Origin: Tupaia tana
Taxonomy: Eukaryota > Chordata > Mammalia > Scandentia > Tupaiidae
Length of the DNA stretch: 64,000 bases
Assembly (NCBI GenBank): GCA_026018925.1
Contig: JAKSZU010000002.1
Coordinates: forward strand, 88,361,975 to 88,425,974
Reading direction: 5' to 3'
The notes beneath the pieces are model-generated. The model was not told where the DNA came from. It saw only the letters and a list, made by a program, of their open reading frames with translations, and ran no database searches. Positions within the stretch are counted from its first letter, which is position 1. Each line of letters begins with the position of its first letter. This document shows, in pieces, positions 46,228-57,500 of the stretch. The position numbers and the translations under genes were made by a program.

Positions 46228-46509
46228 TTTTTTCTTTTTTTTTTTTGGAGAGGTTTTCGTTATATGGCATGTGCACTCGCCAGACAGACAGAGAGAGACA
46301 TAGAGACAGAAAGTGAGAAATCACTCCCCAGGGGGGATGGTCACGCCGCAATCCCTTCTCCTCCATTCTCCTCTTGGGATCTTGGGCACATACGCACACA
46401 CGCCCGGCGTGAGTTTTAAGACACCGGGTCTGGGACGCGAACCGCAGTCGACTACGTGGGAGTTCAGCGACATAGCCATTACGCTAACTGCTGGTTCCCG
46501 AGTGTTGTG
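46228..46509 (-). mobile_element. tSINE, class a
   Basis: Antisense copy, right arm of the inverted pair, 45 bp from its partner. Perfect 16-bp TSD AGTGTTGTTATATTTT at 46212-46227 and 46510-46525. Many CpG sites kept. Confidence 0.95.
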
Positions 46510-46525
46510 AGTGTTGTTATATTTT

Positions 46526-47141
46526 GATCAACTGGACCGGGGAGAAATGTTCACCTTGTAAGCTAAATAATGTGAATGAATGTATAAAAAAATGTAAATA
46601 AATTAATAGATGCAATTATATAAAAAATCATCATAGTAATAATGTGAAAATACCAGATTACTAATAAAGATGGGCAATGGCACCTTCAAAGTTATTTTTA
46701 AAAAAGAAAGGAAAATGCCATCCAAAGCCAGTATTTTTCTTTACTAGATGAATACAGCTGTTTTTTTTTTTTAATCTACAAACAGCTATATGAAAGAGAG
46801 CACCCGTGCATAATTAATCAACAGTTCTTTGTCCTAGATTCTAAAATGATAATAGGTGCTTCATTATACCAGTAATGCAAAGACAGGCTTTTAGATTCAT
46901 TTCTGAAAATTTTAGACACTGGAAAGTTTAGCTACTGCCAATCTCTGTTTTACTTAGAGATGGACAAATCCTGGAATTCAAATGAGATATTAAAATGGAT
47001 AAGTTCTAGTTTTTAACACCTCACCCAATTAGAGTAATTTTAATCATTCACAACATCCCTTTCAGATCACTCTTTTTATTTCTCTTTCATACAATCAGAA
47101 TTTTAAGGATGCAAAAGAATTTCATGTCATGTAGATAAGTG
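46526..47141. other. Unique AT-rich sequence
   Basis: Nothing recognised. Confidence 0.4.
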
Positions 47142-47150
47142 TCCATTTGA

Positions 47151-47400
47151 ATTTTTTTTTTTTTAAAGAGGTTTCCTAGGATGTGTGTGCTCGCTGAAAA
47201 GACAGAGAAACAGAGAGACAGAAAGTGAGTAATTAGCCCCCAGAGGGGATAGCCACACCGCAACCCTTTCTCCTCTTGGGATCTTGGGCATGCATGCACA
47301 CACACCCAGCATTGAGTTTATGCTGCTGGGTCCAGGACTCAAACTGTGGTCGACTATGTGAGAGTCCAGCAACGTAAGCATTATGCCATCTGCTTGTCCC
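47151..47400 (-). mobile_element. tSINE, class a
   Basis: Antisense copy with a deletion of the CTCCATT segment. TSD TCCATTTGAATTTTT (from 47142) and TCCATTTGATTTTTT (from 47401). Confidence 0.92.
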
Positions 47401-47534
47401 TCCATTTGATTTTTTAAAATTTTCTTTGATGGAGGAATATACCATTTCTGGTTATATCTAGCTTCACATCTGACAGATTTATTTGGCTCTCTCAAACTTG
47501 ACATGTCTCAGGCCAAAATTTTGACTTTCCCTCC

Positions 47535-47708
47535 TTTTAAAAAGAATTTTTCAATTATGATTTCTAGTTTACAAATAATCATTCTACATCTTTGCGGGTA
47601 TAATATGATTTTTCAAAGCATGCATTATACTATGTAATAATCAAATCAAATATAGACTTTTTTCAGCATTGAACATTATATAATGTGGAACACATTCAAT
47701 AATAGTTC

Positions 47709-47712
<4 letters not shown>
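47535..47712 (-). mobile_element. LINE-1 3' UTR-like fragment
   Basis: Antisense AT-rich text with 'TTTTCAGCATTGAACATTAT' resembling the L1 3' UTRs at 252 and 17216. Confidence 0.4.

Positions 47713-47713
<1 letters not shown>

Positions 47714-47743
<30 letters not shown>
47714..47743. repeat. (GT)n microsatellite
   Basis: About 15 GT units. Confidence 0.92.
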
Positions 47744-47744
<1 letters not shown>

Positions 47745-48286
47745 TTTGGAAGTATATATTAACTTGTCAGAGACAGACTTCCTTTTTCTTGACTTTTCCT
47801 ATTTCTGTCAATGTCATTGCTGCTTACCTGTTGCTGAAATCAGAAATGAGCCTTTTTTACCTGCCCCATTTCTTCCCTTCTAGTCCCTTACCATTGTCAT
47901 GCTGTGTGACTCCAAATATCTCTTGGAGGCCTCCACTTCCTGTGTGTCTATTGTCATGTGCTGAGTCCTAGGTACCATAACCCGTAGTCCAAATTGATTG
48001 AATAGTCTGATTTCTCTGGTTCTGGTCCTACATCCTTTCAATCTGATTTTACAGCACCTAGATTTCTTTTTTCTTCAATGTGAATCAGATTCTTTACTCC
48101 CTCTATAAAAGCTTTCAACTGATTCCTATTGTGTTTAAAAAGCACTGTAATTTCTGGCCCTGCATGCTCTGCAAGCCTGACCCCTTTGCACAGTGTTTAT
48201 CCAAGTTGAACTACTTTGATTGCACTGTACTCTACTCCCATTCATAGTTTCAGTTTTTATATGAACTAAATAATATATGTATAGAA

Positions 48287-48425
48287 CCAGGCAGTGACAA
48301 AGCAATAATTCAACTGGACTCACATGAAAAAGGTCATAGGTTTGCATCTTGGGACCATCCAAGATCCTGGCCAGCTGAGACTAGGAGAGATGGGTGACTT
48401 ATGGTGTGAAAATGAATTTTGTTTA
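48287..48425 (+). mobile_element. D-SINE fragment
   Basis: Sense: 'GGCAGTGACAAAGCAATAATTC' head and 'CATCCAAGATCCTGGCCAGCTG' body; truncated at the 3' end. Confidence 0.5.
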
Positions 48426-48804
48426 ATGATTTGGCAAGTACCTCAAACATATTTGCATATCTCATACTTTTAAACATATGTTGAATGAACTCTATAGCTA
48501 GAGAATTATAGCCTATGGAAATTATTTTCTTGTATTAATTTGGAATTTAACTCTCATCCAAATATTGGTCCTTGTACACCTTTAGGATATTCAGACTAAG
48601 TTAGACTCTCTTATAATGCTGTGAATAATTATATCTACCTTTGCTATCACAAGGGAGTCAGCCTTGAATTCATCAGTGCCTCTTTTAAATTATTGAATTT
48701 GAAAAATTTTGTACTCTAAATTCTAGAAATTTTAGTTATATTTAAAAGGCATTACTAAAGAAATTTAAATATATGGTAAGCATTTTAAATATTACCCAGA
48801 CTTT
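48426..48804. other. Unique AT-rich sequence
   Basis: Nothing recognised. Confidence 0.4.
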
Positions 48805-48817
48805 CAAAGGTTGGTCT

Positions 48818-49082
48818 TTTTTTTTTTTTTGAGAGAGATTTTTGCCAAAGTATGCATGTGCTTGCTGGAGACACAGAAAGATACAGAGAGACAGAAAGTG
48901 AGAAATTACCCCCCAGGGAGGATGGCCACAGTGCAATCCCTTCTCCTCCATTTTCCTCTTAGAATCTTGTTCATGCATGCACATACACCTGGTGTGAGTT
49001 TTAAGACACCGGATCTGGGTCTCAAACCACAGTTGACTATGTGGGAGTGTAGTGACATACCCATTATGCCATTTGCTGGTCC
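48818..49082 (-). mobile_element. tSINE, class a/b
   Basis: Antisense full-length copy; TSD about CAAAGGTTGGTCT (48805-48817) and CAAAAGTTGTCT (49083-49094). Confidence 0.9.
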
Positions 49083-49199
49083 CAAAAGTTGTCTATCCTA
49101 AGAAAATTTAATACACATAAAGATACAAAATTGAAAAGAACTAAAGACTTACTTTGTATTTGCTGAAAGAAAGTTTACTTTAAAAGAGTTTAATATTTA

Positions 49200-49460
49200 G
49201 GCCAGAGGTGGCTTTTGATTAAGGCAACTAGATCCCGCATGACCAGCTGCATGGTTCAAGTCCCAGCCCAGTGGCTTGAAAATCACTCTAGACTCATATG
49301 TGTGCAGGCCAAAAATTCTCCTAGGAGAAATAAAGAAGGGATTGGAGCATGGACATCCCCTAAGGGGTGATTTCTCACTTTCTCTTCTCTTTATGTCTCT
49401 ATCTCTCTCTGGCAAGCACATGCATCCTATAGCAAAACTTTAAATTAAAAAAAAAAAAAA
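49200..49460 (+). mobile_element. tSINE, class b/c
   Basis: Sense copy: 'TTGATTAAGGCAACTAGATCC' head, 'GCACATGCATCCTATAGC' end, A14 tail. Confidence 0.9.
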
Positions 49461-50425
49461 GAAGAAAGCATCTCTACTTGTTTATCCTTTAGAAACTTAA
49501 TTGATTTTTAAATTTTCAGGATTTTTATCTATCAACTAAATCATAGCATTCTTGTTATTAAGATAGTAACATGAATTTCTAAATGAATCCCAAGAAACTT
49601 TGTAAAAATAAGTTCTTTATATTTTGCCAATGTGTCAACAGAGAAAAACATTGCCAATTAAATTTGAAGTGATGTAACCGAAGGACTTCATATTTCGCTA
49701 TAAGGAAGGAGCTGAACAATTGGAAAGTCCAGTTGTTAACAAGCTTTTGCTGCAAGGTACTTGAAATTGGCTTTTAAAAACCTTACTCAACTGACACTGA
49801 TGACCTTAGCTAGTTACAAAAGGAACGGGAGTGATAAAATGTTCGGGCAGAATGTGCTGCTCCTGAAAAACCATCTGAAACCTGACAGCCTCTTGTATAG
49901 ATTTTTGTGAAACACTAAACAGCCTCAAATGAAAATAATGTTTGGTGGCAGGCATATTATCCCTCAAGGGGAAAATATAATGAAAATCAAATGTTTTAGC
50001 AGTGCATAAACATTAAATGAAATGGGAAGATGAACAATTATTCTTTATATTTGATTAGTGTGGACAGGCAATCCAATCATCTGATTCAAAACAAATGAAT
50101 ACAGCTTCAGAGGTTTTGAGAGAAATTTTTTTCTCACATATTCTAGATTATTATGTCAATTTTGGGTATGAAGCCATTAGTCAAGAAGGAGTTTCTCTTT
50201 AATGGGAAGGGGAGTTTTCTGAAATCATAAGGGTCTAGAGACTTTCCTAGAATTTTGACTTAGAACTGTGATAAAACCAGTCAGGAAAATCCTCCTGACT
50301 TATCCTACTTGTAACTTTACACCTCACATGTAGGGTCAGTGTTATATTTAGGTCATTCACTGTAGCATTTTAATGTTCCTTTTCTTATATCAGTTAACCA
50401 TTTACAATTAGAATTATTTTTACCA
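49461..50425. other. Repeat-free stretch, possible conserved non-coding element
   Basis: Nearly 1 kb with no repeat signature. The part at about 49620-50130 has balanced composition, no poly(A) runs over 6 and no low complexity, unlike its surroundings. There is no open frame. Conservation cannot be judged from one sequence. Confidence 0.35.
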
Positions 50426-50439
50426 CATATAAGAAGGTA

Positions 50440-50705
50440 ATTTTTTATTTTTTTGGAGAGCTTTTTGCTATAGGGCACATGCACTCACCAGACAGACAGA
50501 GAGAGACAGAGAGACAGAAAGCAAGAAATCACCCCCCAGGGGGGATGGCCACACCACAATCCCTTCTCATCCATTCTCCTCTCAGGATCTTGGGCATGCA
50601 CACACACGCGCCTGACCTGAGTTTTAAGCCACCTGGTCCGGGACACGAACCGCGGTCGACTACATGGGAGTCCAGCGACATAGTCATTACGCCAACTGCT
50701 GGTCC
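50440..50705 (-). mobile_element. tSINE, class a
   Basis: Antisense copy close to the young consensus, perfect 14-bp TSD CATATAAGAAGGTA at 50426-50439 and 50706-50719. Confidence 0.95.
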
Positions 50706-50719
50706 CATATAAGAAGGTA

Positions 50720-51544
50720 TTAAGATACAATTATAAAATTCAATTTCTTAAACTAGCTCAGCTCTTGAACTAATTATGGCTGCTTATATAAGCTTTAATG
50801 TTCTGTTATCTTCTATATGACCACCAGATCTGTCTCTAAAAGACATTTTTTTATATTCTTTTTCTTCAAAGTAGTCAATCTCTGGTTGCCTCCCACATAA
50901 AGTGTAAGCTCCCTAGCCTAATGTACCAATGCCAATGAGTATTTACAGTGTAATTTTTTTAGCCTCTCAGCTCCACAATGTCCCCTAAATCCTTACTGAA
51001 CCTCTAGGCATGTTTTTCGCATACATAATTTATTTATTCAAATTGGAACAGGCCAGCTAGGTTTATCAGGACTGGAGCCATTTTGAAATTAAGAAAAGTT
51101 TCTAACAAGAACAATTTGACCAAGAGCTAAGTCATGGGGAAGTCTATTTGAGAAATGGTTAGATGAGAAACTGGGAATGGGTTTTTGAAGAAAAACAAGT
51201 CAGGATAATTCCTCAAAGGAAGTGACTGACTTTGATTGAACTGAGGAATGATTTACACATGCTTGTATCCTGGATTTATAAATTCTGAGCACATGTCAAG
51301 CTTTTTGAGATAGTTTGGTGGTGCTTACTGTCTCTGTAACCTGGTTGCAGAAACAAACCCCCTTCTCCAGCCTCTGCTTCTCATGTTACTGGCTATAAGT
51401 GGAAGCAGCTAGTGTATATGCTGTATACAATAATATCACTTCTTTCTGACTTGAATCCCCCTCAGTTGTCTTTCTGGACAATTTATACTCTGCTTCAAGA
51501 CTTACCTCAATAGTTACTTCCTCTAGTGAGGTAACTACTCTCTG
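50720..51544. other. Unique, with a possible L2 patch
   Basis: 'CTCTGGTTGCCTCCCACATAAAG' near 50880 may be sense L2. The rest is unassigned. Confidence 0.35.
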
Positions 51545-52835
51545 TAGTAGGCAGAATAATGGCAGCCCTAAAGACATCTAGTCTATTCCCTGGAAGCTGT
51601 GAGTGTGTTTCTTTGCATGTCAAAGGAATGTTGTATAAATTTACTTTATAGGCAGTAGTGATGTACAGTGATTGAATGTATAAAATAAATTAAAATAAAA
51701 AAGAAGGGAATTTACAGATGTGGCTCAATTCAGAATTTTGAGATGGGAAGTTTACCCTGGATTTCCTAGGTGGACCAATTAGGGGTTCTCAAAAGAAAAA
51801 GAGGATGGTCAGAGAGGGAGTTGTGATGATGGAAGAGGTCAGTGGCTCAATTTTGGCTTTAGATAGAAAAACCAAGGGCATGGCTGGGTGGCCTTTTGTT
51901 ATGCATTAAAAGGATAAAAAGAACAGTCTATTCAGTCTTTGAAGAGATTAGAAAGCATTTTATGACATCATCAGAGAAGCCACAAGATAAGAGACTGAAT
52001 TATTTAAAAAAAGACCCATGGAGGAGCCTCTTGTTTAATAAGACGAATTTTCTTGATATACAGCAGAGAAACACAAAGAAATTGAGGATGTCCTGCTAAC
52101 AGGAAGTGCTGACAATTCTTACTGAGCTAGACAAAAAGTATAAAATAAAAGAAAACTCAGACACAAAGTTCTAAAGACAGGAAGTACACTGATGAAACTA
52201 TTCTGTTGGAAACGTATGCTTCTCTTCCTAAAAAATGAAGCATAACTCAGAGGTCCAAGCCTCAGGTCCAGAGGGCAGAGCCTCTAACCCCAGAGGATTA
52301 TTCCTTGGCATTGAAAGTCAGTGTTGTTGGGTCACTTGGGTTTTGAAGATTAAGGTTTTGAAATTGCTGGGATCATTGACTTTTTTCTTTCTATTTTCTT
52401 TCCTTTTAAATAGGAACGTCTATGTAAATAGTATCCCATTCCTGACCCTTTACTGTATCTGGGGAGCAGATAATTTTTTTTTTAATTTCACAAGTTCACA
52501 GATAGAGATGAATTTTGCCCCTGGATGGATCCGGTCTCACTCATATCTGCTTTAGAAGATTGAAATGATGAGATTCAGAAACACTAAGTTGATGAGATTT
52601 AGATGAGAGTTTTTGATTTTGAGTTACTGCTGAGACTTTTGGAGACACTGGTATGGAATGAATTCATTTTGCATGTGGGATTGATGTGACTCTATACCAG
52701 TGGCAGACTGCCAAAGGCAGGGTAATGGCCCCTCAAAGACACATCCTAATTTTCTGAACCTGTGGAGGTGTTATGTTACATAACAAAGGATGCTGAAATT
52801 TGTAAGGTCAGTTGAACTTAGGCTTTTGCCTTACA
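51545..52835 (+). mobile_element. MaLR-type LTR retrotransposon relic (LTR-internal-partial LTR)
   Basis: 5' LTR about 51545-51890 ('GCAGAATAATGGCAGCCC', 'TTTTGAGATGGGAAGTTTACC'). Internal part to about 52720, with a MaLR-like 3' end ('GAGTTACTGCTGAGACTTTTGG'). A truncated second LTR starts near 52725 ('GGTAATGGCCCCTCAAAGAC'). Non-coding fossil of the ERVL-MaLR group. Boundaries approximate. Confidence 0.6.
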
Positions 52836-53845
52836 TTAGTCTTTCTCTGATATTACAATTATGTTACCTGGTTTCTTTTCATTTATATTTTTCTGATATA
52901 CTCATGTATCTTTTTAAAAATTTTTTTATTATAATCTTGTTTATATTACATTGAATTGCATATAACTTTACAGTGTATTACATTTTTTTTTTCCAGAAGG
53001 AATACCACTCATATCAGTCAATATAAAGACATTAAGATCCCCACCATCATCATCCAATAGCTTTTCAATTTTTTCCAGATTATTATTATTATTCCAATTA
53101 TTTTTTTTAAACATTCAATCACTATTTATCATTTTGCTTGTAAAAAGACTTTACCCAACATGAAATACTTCTCAGATCTGTCCAGTTGAGAATACTATAC
53201 ATGTCATCATCAACAGGTAATAAACCATATCTGAATCTCACTAATGTCATACCTCTCTATTTCTTCTTTTGATATCCTTCTCCATACTTTTCTCTTCTCC
53301 CACACCATTTCACACAGTCTTATCATCACTAAGTATTTTCACTGCTTTTATGCCCTCTAGTATTTCCATCTCTACCATAAAGTGCAGATAGTTGGTATAT
53401 ATTAAGTGGATACATACAGTATCTTTCTTTCATATCCTGGCTTACTTCACTCAGCAATAGATTCTCCAAATTGGACCACTATCTATCAAATGCCAGAGTC
53501 TTGTTTTTTTTTTTTTTTTTTATGGCTGAGTAGTATTCCATAGAGTATATGTGCCACATTTTTTTTCAACCCATTCATCTGTTTGCAGGCATTTAGGTTG
53601 GTTCCATGTCTTATCAATCGTGAATAATGCTGCAATAAACATTGATGTGCAAGCACTTTTCTGACTAAGCATTCTCCTGTCCTTTAGGTAGATACCCAGA
53701 AGTGGGATTGCTGAATCAAATGGTAGTTCTATTTGTAGATTTTTGAGGAACCTACATGTTGTTCTCCATAGTGGCTGAACCAGTTTATGTTCCTACAAAC
53801 AGTGTAAAAGACTTCCCTTTTCACCACATCGCCATAAACACTTAC

Positions 53846-53974
<129 letters not shown>

Positions 53975-53979
53975 TTTTA

Positions 53980-54135
53980 AAGAATTATTTTATTTAACTT
54001 TATTTATTTATTCATTTATTTTAAATTGACCAGAGAGGAATGGAGGGAGGGAGAGAGAGAGAGAGAGAAAGACACCAGGTTCAGGACTTGAACCATAGTT
54101 GGCCATGTGGGAGCCCACACACCACCTCCTGGCCC
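53980..54135 (-). mobile_element. tSINE, short class s, inserted in L1
   Basis: Antisense: '(TTTA)nTTTTAAATTGACCAGAGAGG', GAGA tract, 'ACACCAGGTTCAGGACTTG' head. Third copy of the class. Confidence 0.88.
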
Positions 54136-54426
54136 ATGCTATTTATATTTTTAATCTTTGCTATTCTAACAGGGGTTAGGTGGTATCTCATTGTAGTTTT
54201 GATCTGCATCTCCCTTGTGATGAGGGATGTTGAGCATTTCCTCATATGCTTTTTGGTTGTTCACATGTCTTCCTTAGAGAGGTTTTTGTTCAGCTCATTT
54301 TTCCATCTTTTAATTGGGTTAATCATTTTTTTCCCATGCAAAGTGCTTGAGTTCCCTGTTTATTCTGGTTATCAGTCCCTTGCCTGAGGCATGTTTTATA
54401 AAACTATTCTCCCGTTCTGAGAGTTG

Positions 54427-55566
54427 TCAATTCATACTTGTTACTGTGTCCTTTGCTGTGCAGAAATTTCTTAGTCTGATATAGTCCCACTTGTCTATTT
54501 TAGGGATTATTGCCTGTGCTTTGGGAATCTTATTTAAGAAGTCTTTGCCTACTCCAATATCTCCCAGAGTTTCCCCAGCATTTTCCACCAGTAGTTTTAT
54601 TGTTTGAGGTCTTAGGTTCAGATCTTTGATTGGTTTTGAGTTGGCTTTTGTTAATGGTGAAAGACTGGGGTTCAGTTTCATCTTTCTGCAGGTGGATACC
54701 CAGTTTTTCCAGCACCATTTACTAAAGAGGTTTTCCTTTTCCCAATGGATTGACTGTTATCCTTTGTAAAAAATTACTTGGCTGTAAGTTTTGGGGGTTA
54801 TTTCTGGGTTCTCTATTCTATTCCATTGGTCCACATGTCTGTTTTAATGCCAATACCATGCTGTTTTGATGATCACGGCTTTATAGTATATCTTGGTATC
54901 AGGGAGTGATAAGCTTCCCACTCCACTCTTCTTGCACAGGATTGCTTTGGCAGTAGACGTCTTTTATGACTTTCATCAAATTCCATGATTGCCTTTTCTA
55001 GATCTGTGAAGAATGTATCTGGTATGTTGATTGAAATTGCACTAAATATGTAGATTAATTTGGGTAGAACTGCCATTTTGATTATGTTAATTCTTCTAAT
55101 CAAGGAACATAGGATGTCCTTCCATTTTTTATGTCACTTTCAATATCTTTTTAAAATTTTTCATAGCTTTCTGGAAATCATTCTGAAGTAGATTGTTCAG
55201 TTTCCATGTGCTTGTGTATTTTTGAGGGTGTTTCTTGAAATTAATCTCGAGTTTAATTCCATTAGAAAAGATGCTGAATATAGTTTCTATGCCTTTGAAT
55301 CTTGATTTTTGTCCTAACATATGGTCAGTCTTTGAAAAGGTTCCATGATGAGGTGAGAAAAATGTGTATTTTGTGGACTTAGGGTGGAAAGTTCTATAGA
55401 TAGCTAAGAAGCCCATTAGATCTATAGTATCATTTAGGTCCTGTATCTCTCTATTTATTTTTTGCCCAGAAGATCTGTCTAAAAGAGATAATGAGGTGTT
55501 GAGATCCCCCAACATTATAGTGTTTCTCCCTCTCTCTCCTGTTAGCTCCAGCAGTCTTTCTTTCAC
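54427..55566 (-). pseudogene. LINE-1 ORF2 relic with internal deletion
   Basis: Readable islands: ORF2 C-terminal '[20 protein letters not shown]' (54427-54681), RT-distal '[19 protein letters not shown]' (54873-55103) and endonuclease 'LGDLNTSLSLLDRSSGQK' to 'WKLNNLLQNDFQKAMKNFK' (55129-55566). The two halves meet at about 55130-55160. In an intact element they are separated by several hundred codons. Non-functional. Confidence 0.8.
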
Positions 55567-55835
55567 ATTTAGGTGCTCCTGAGTTGGGTGAATATATATT
55601 TATAAGCATTATGTCTTCTTGCTGGATTACCCACTTACTATTATATAGTGCCCTTCTTTGTGTCTTCTTACAGTCTTTGACTTGAAGTCTATTTTGTCTG
55701 AAATCAATATCACAACTCCAGCCCTTTTTTGATTTCCATTTGCATGGAATACCTTTTTCCAGCCCTTCACTTTTAGTCTATGTATGTCTTTATCCATAAG
55801 GTGAGTTTCTTTTAGGCAACAGGTAGAGGGTTTCT

Positions 55836-55840
<5 letters not shown>

Positions 55841-55884
<44 letters not shown>
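55841..55884. repeat. Poly(T) run in L1
   Basis: T44 inside the endonuclease N-terminal region of the antisense L1; no SINE body adjoins it, so it is either expanded homopolymer or a collapsed assembly artefact. Confidence 0.9.
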
Positions 55885-55885
<1 letters not shown>

Positions 55886-56452
55886 TATCCATTCAGCCAG
55901 TCTGTGTCTCTTACTTTAAGAATTTAATCCATTGACATTCAATGTTATTATTGATATTTTTGATATTTCTGGACCTGTTCCTATCATTAAGTGAGCCATT
56001 TTCTTGGTGTTTTTTTGTTCTCTTATAACTGTCCATCTGGCTTTTTAGTTTTCCTGGGATAGCACTCCCTTCAGGACCTCTTGAAGAGCTGGTCTGGAGT
56101 TGGTAAATTCCTTCTGATTTTGTTTGTCTGAGAATGTTTTTATCTTTTTTTCTATATGGAGATCATCTTGCCGGGTAGAGTATTCTTGGTTGAAATTGTT
56201 TTTTATTCAACACTTTGACTATATTTCCCTATTCTTTCCTTGCCTGCATTGTTTCTTCTGAGAAGTCCGATACTAGCTTGATGGGGTGACCTTTATAAGT
56301 AACTTGGCGTTTCCCTCTGGCCAACTTTAGTATCTTGTCTTTGTTGTTTTTGCCAGTCTGGCTATGATGTGCCTTGAAGAGGATCTTCTTGGGTTGATTC
56401 TACTCGGGGTCCTATATATTTCTCAGCTCTAGATATTTGAATACCTTTCTAG

Positions 56453-56662
56453 GTTTGGAAAGTTTTCTTCTAGGATTTCATTCTGGGAGGCTGATCTATG
56501 TGGGAAGATTCTCAGTTGCGTTGGAGACCTCCCTGAATATGTGTGCCCACAATCCCAGACTGGCTGACTCTGGCTGTGGGCCACAGTGTCAAGACCCTAT
56601 TGGGGTTATTGTCCTATATCTCTCTCTGGTCTGTCTCACTCACGGAAGACAATAATAAAAAG
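56453..56662 (+). mobile_element. D-SINE, 5' part diverged
   Basis: Sense: 'GGAGGCTGATCTATGTGGG', 'CCCACAATCCCAGACTGGCTG', 'ATCTCTCTCTGGTCTGTC', A-rich end. Sits at the L1 truncation point. Confidence 0.5.
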
Positions 56663-56682
56663 TAAGTAAACTAATTTATTTT

Positions 56683-56897
56683 TTAAAAAGTTTATTTATT
56701 AGTTTATTGTAAGAGAGAATTGTAGGGGATGAGGCACACCCAAAGGGTCTCCACATTGTCATCCATCCCCAGTCTTAGGCAGCCTGGCTACAGAGGGGTA
56801 CATATACCTGATGTGCTCAGGAAGGTCTGAGATGAGAACTAGGAACTTTCCCATGTGGGTTCAGTTGTATTACTAATACAGTACATCAGGGCCCCCA
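56683..56897 (-). mobile_element. D-SINE
   Basis: Antisense copy: 'TTAGTTTATTGTAAGAGAGAA', 'AGAACTAGGAACTTTCCC', ending 'TACAGTACATCAGGGCCCC'. Forms an inverted pair with its neighbour. Confidence 0.6.
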
Positions 56898-56904
56898 AAA
56901 TATT

Positions 56905-57500
56905 TTTTTTAAGATTAGGAAACAGAAAAAAGTTAGGTGGAGCCAAATCAGGGTTATAAGGTGGATGTCTAATGATTTCCAACCAAACTCTCACAAAATT
57001 GCCCTACTGCGATGAGAGGATTAAGCAGGAACATTGTCATGTTGGAAAAGAAGTCTGGTGAAACTTCCTTAGGTATTTACCTGCAAAAGTTTCAGATGAT
57101 TTTTCTCAAAAAACACTCTCATAATTAGCATATGTTATGATTCTTTGGCCTTGTGCAAAGCAAACAAGCAAAATGCTTCTAGCATCCCCCAAAAAATCTG
57201 TGGCCATGATCTTTGCTCTTGACAGACCCGTATTGCTTTTACTAGACAACTTCCTCCTCTAGATAGACACTGTTTTGATGGTGCTTTGTCATCAAGATCA
57301 TACTGGTAAAGTCATTTATCATCTCCTGTTACAATTCTTTGAAGAAATACTTCATGATCTTGACCCCATTTGTTTAAATGTCTCACTGAAAATTGTGCTC
57401 TTGTCTGTAATAATCTGGGCACAACAGTTTGGCACCCATTGAGTAGAGAATTTGCTGAACTTTATTTTTTCAGTCAAAAGTATATAAGCTGAACCAACTA
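56905..57500 (-). pseudogene. Tc1/mariner transposase relic
   Basis: Minus-strand remnant of the catalytic domain of a mariner-type DDE/D transposase. Readable: 'IVTGDDK' followed by a stop and 'LYQYDLDDKAPSKQ' (about 57270-57345), 'QHDNVPA' (antisense at about 57026-57045) and 'HPPYNPDLAPPN' (about 56935-56970). These are the regions holding the three catalytic Asp of the family. Several stops and frameshifts; N-terminal DNA-binding domain not found, terminal inverted repeats not identified. Inactive. Confidence 0.8.

Larger units (their letters stand above)
47410..48230 (+). mobile_element. L2 LINE, interrupted
   Basis: Sense L2: 'CTCTCAAACTTGACATGTCTC' before and 'CTGGCCCTGCATGCTCTGC' after an antisense L1 3' UTR-like insert with a (GT)n array (about 47535-47745). 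Confidence 0.6.

Noticed and set aside
25656..50705. Regular recurrence of a ~260-bp unit as a repeat array or CRISPR-like locus
   Set aside because: Units lie in both orientations at irregular spacing, each with its own TSD; this is dispersed SINE insertion.
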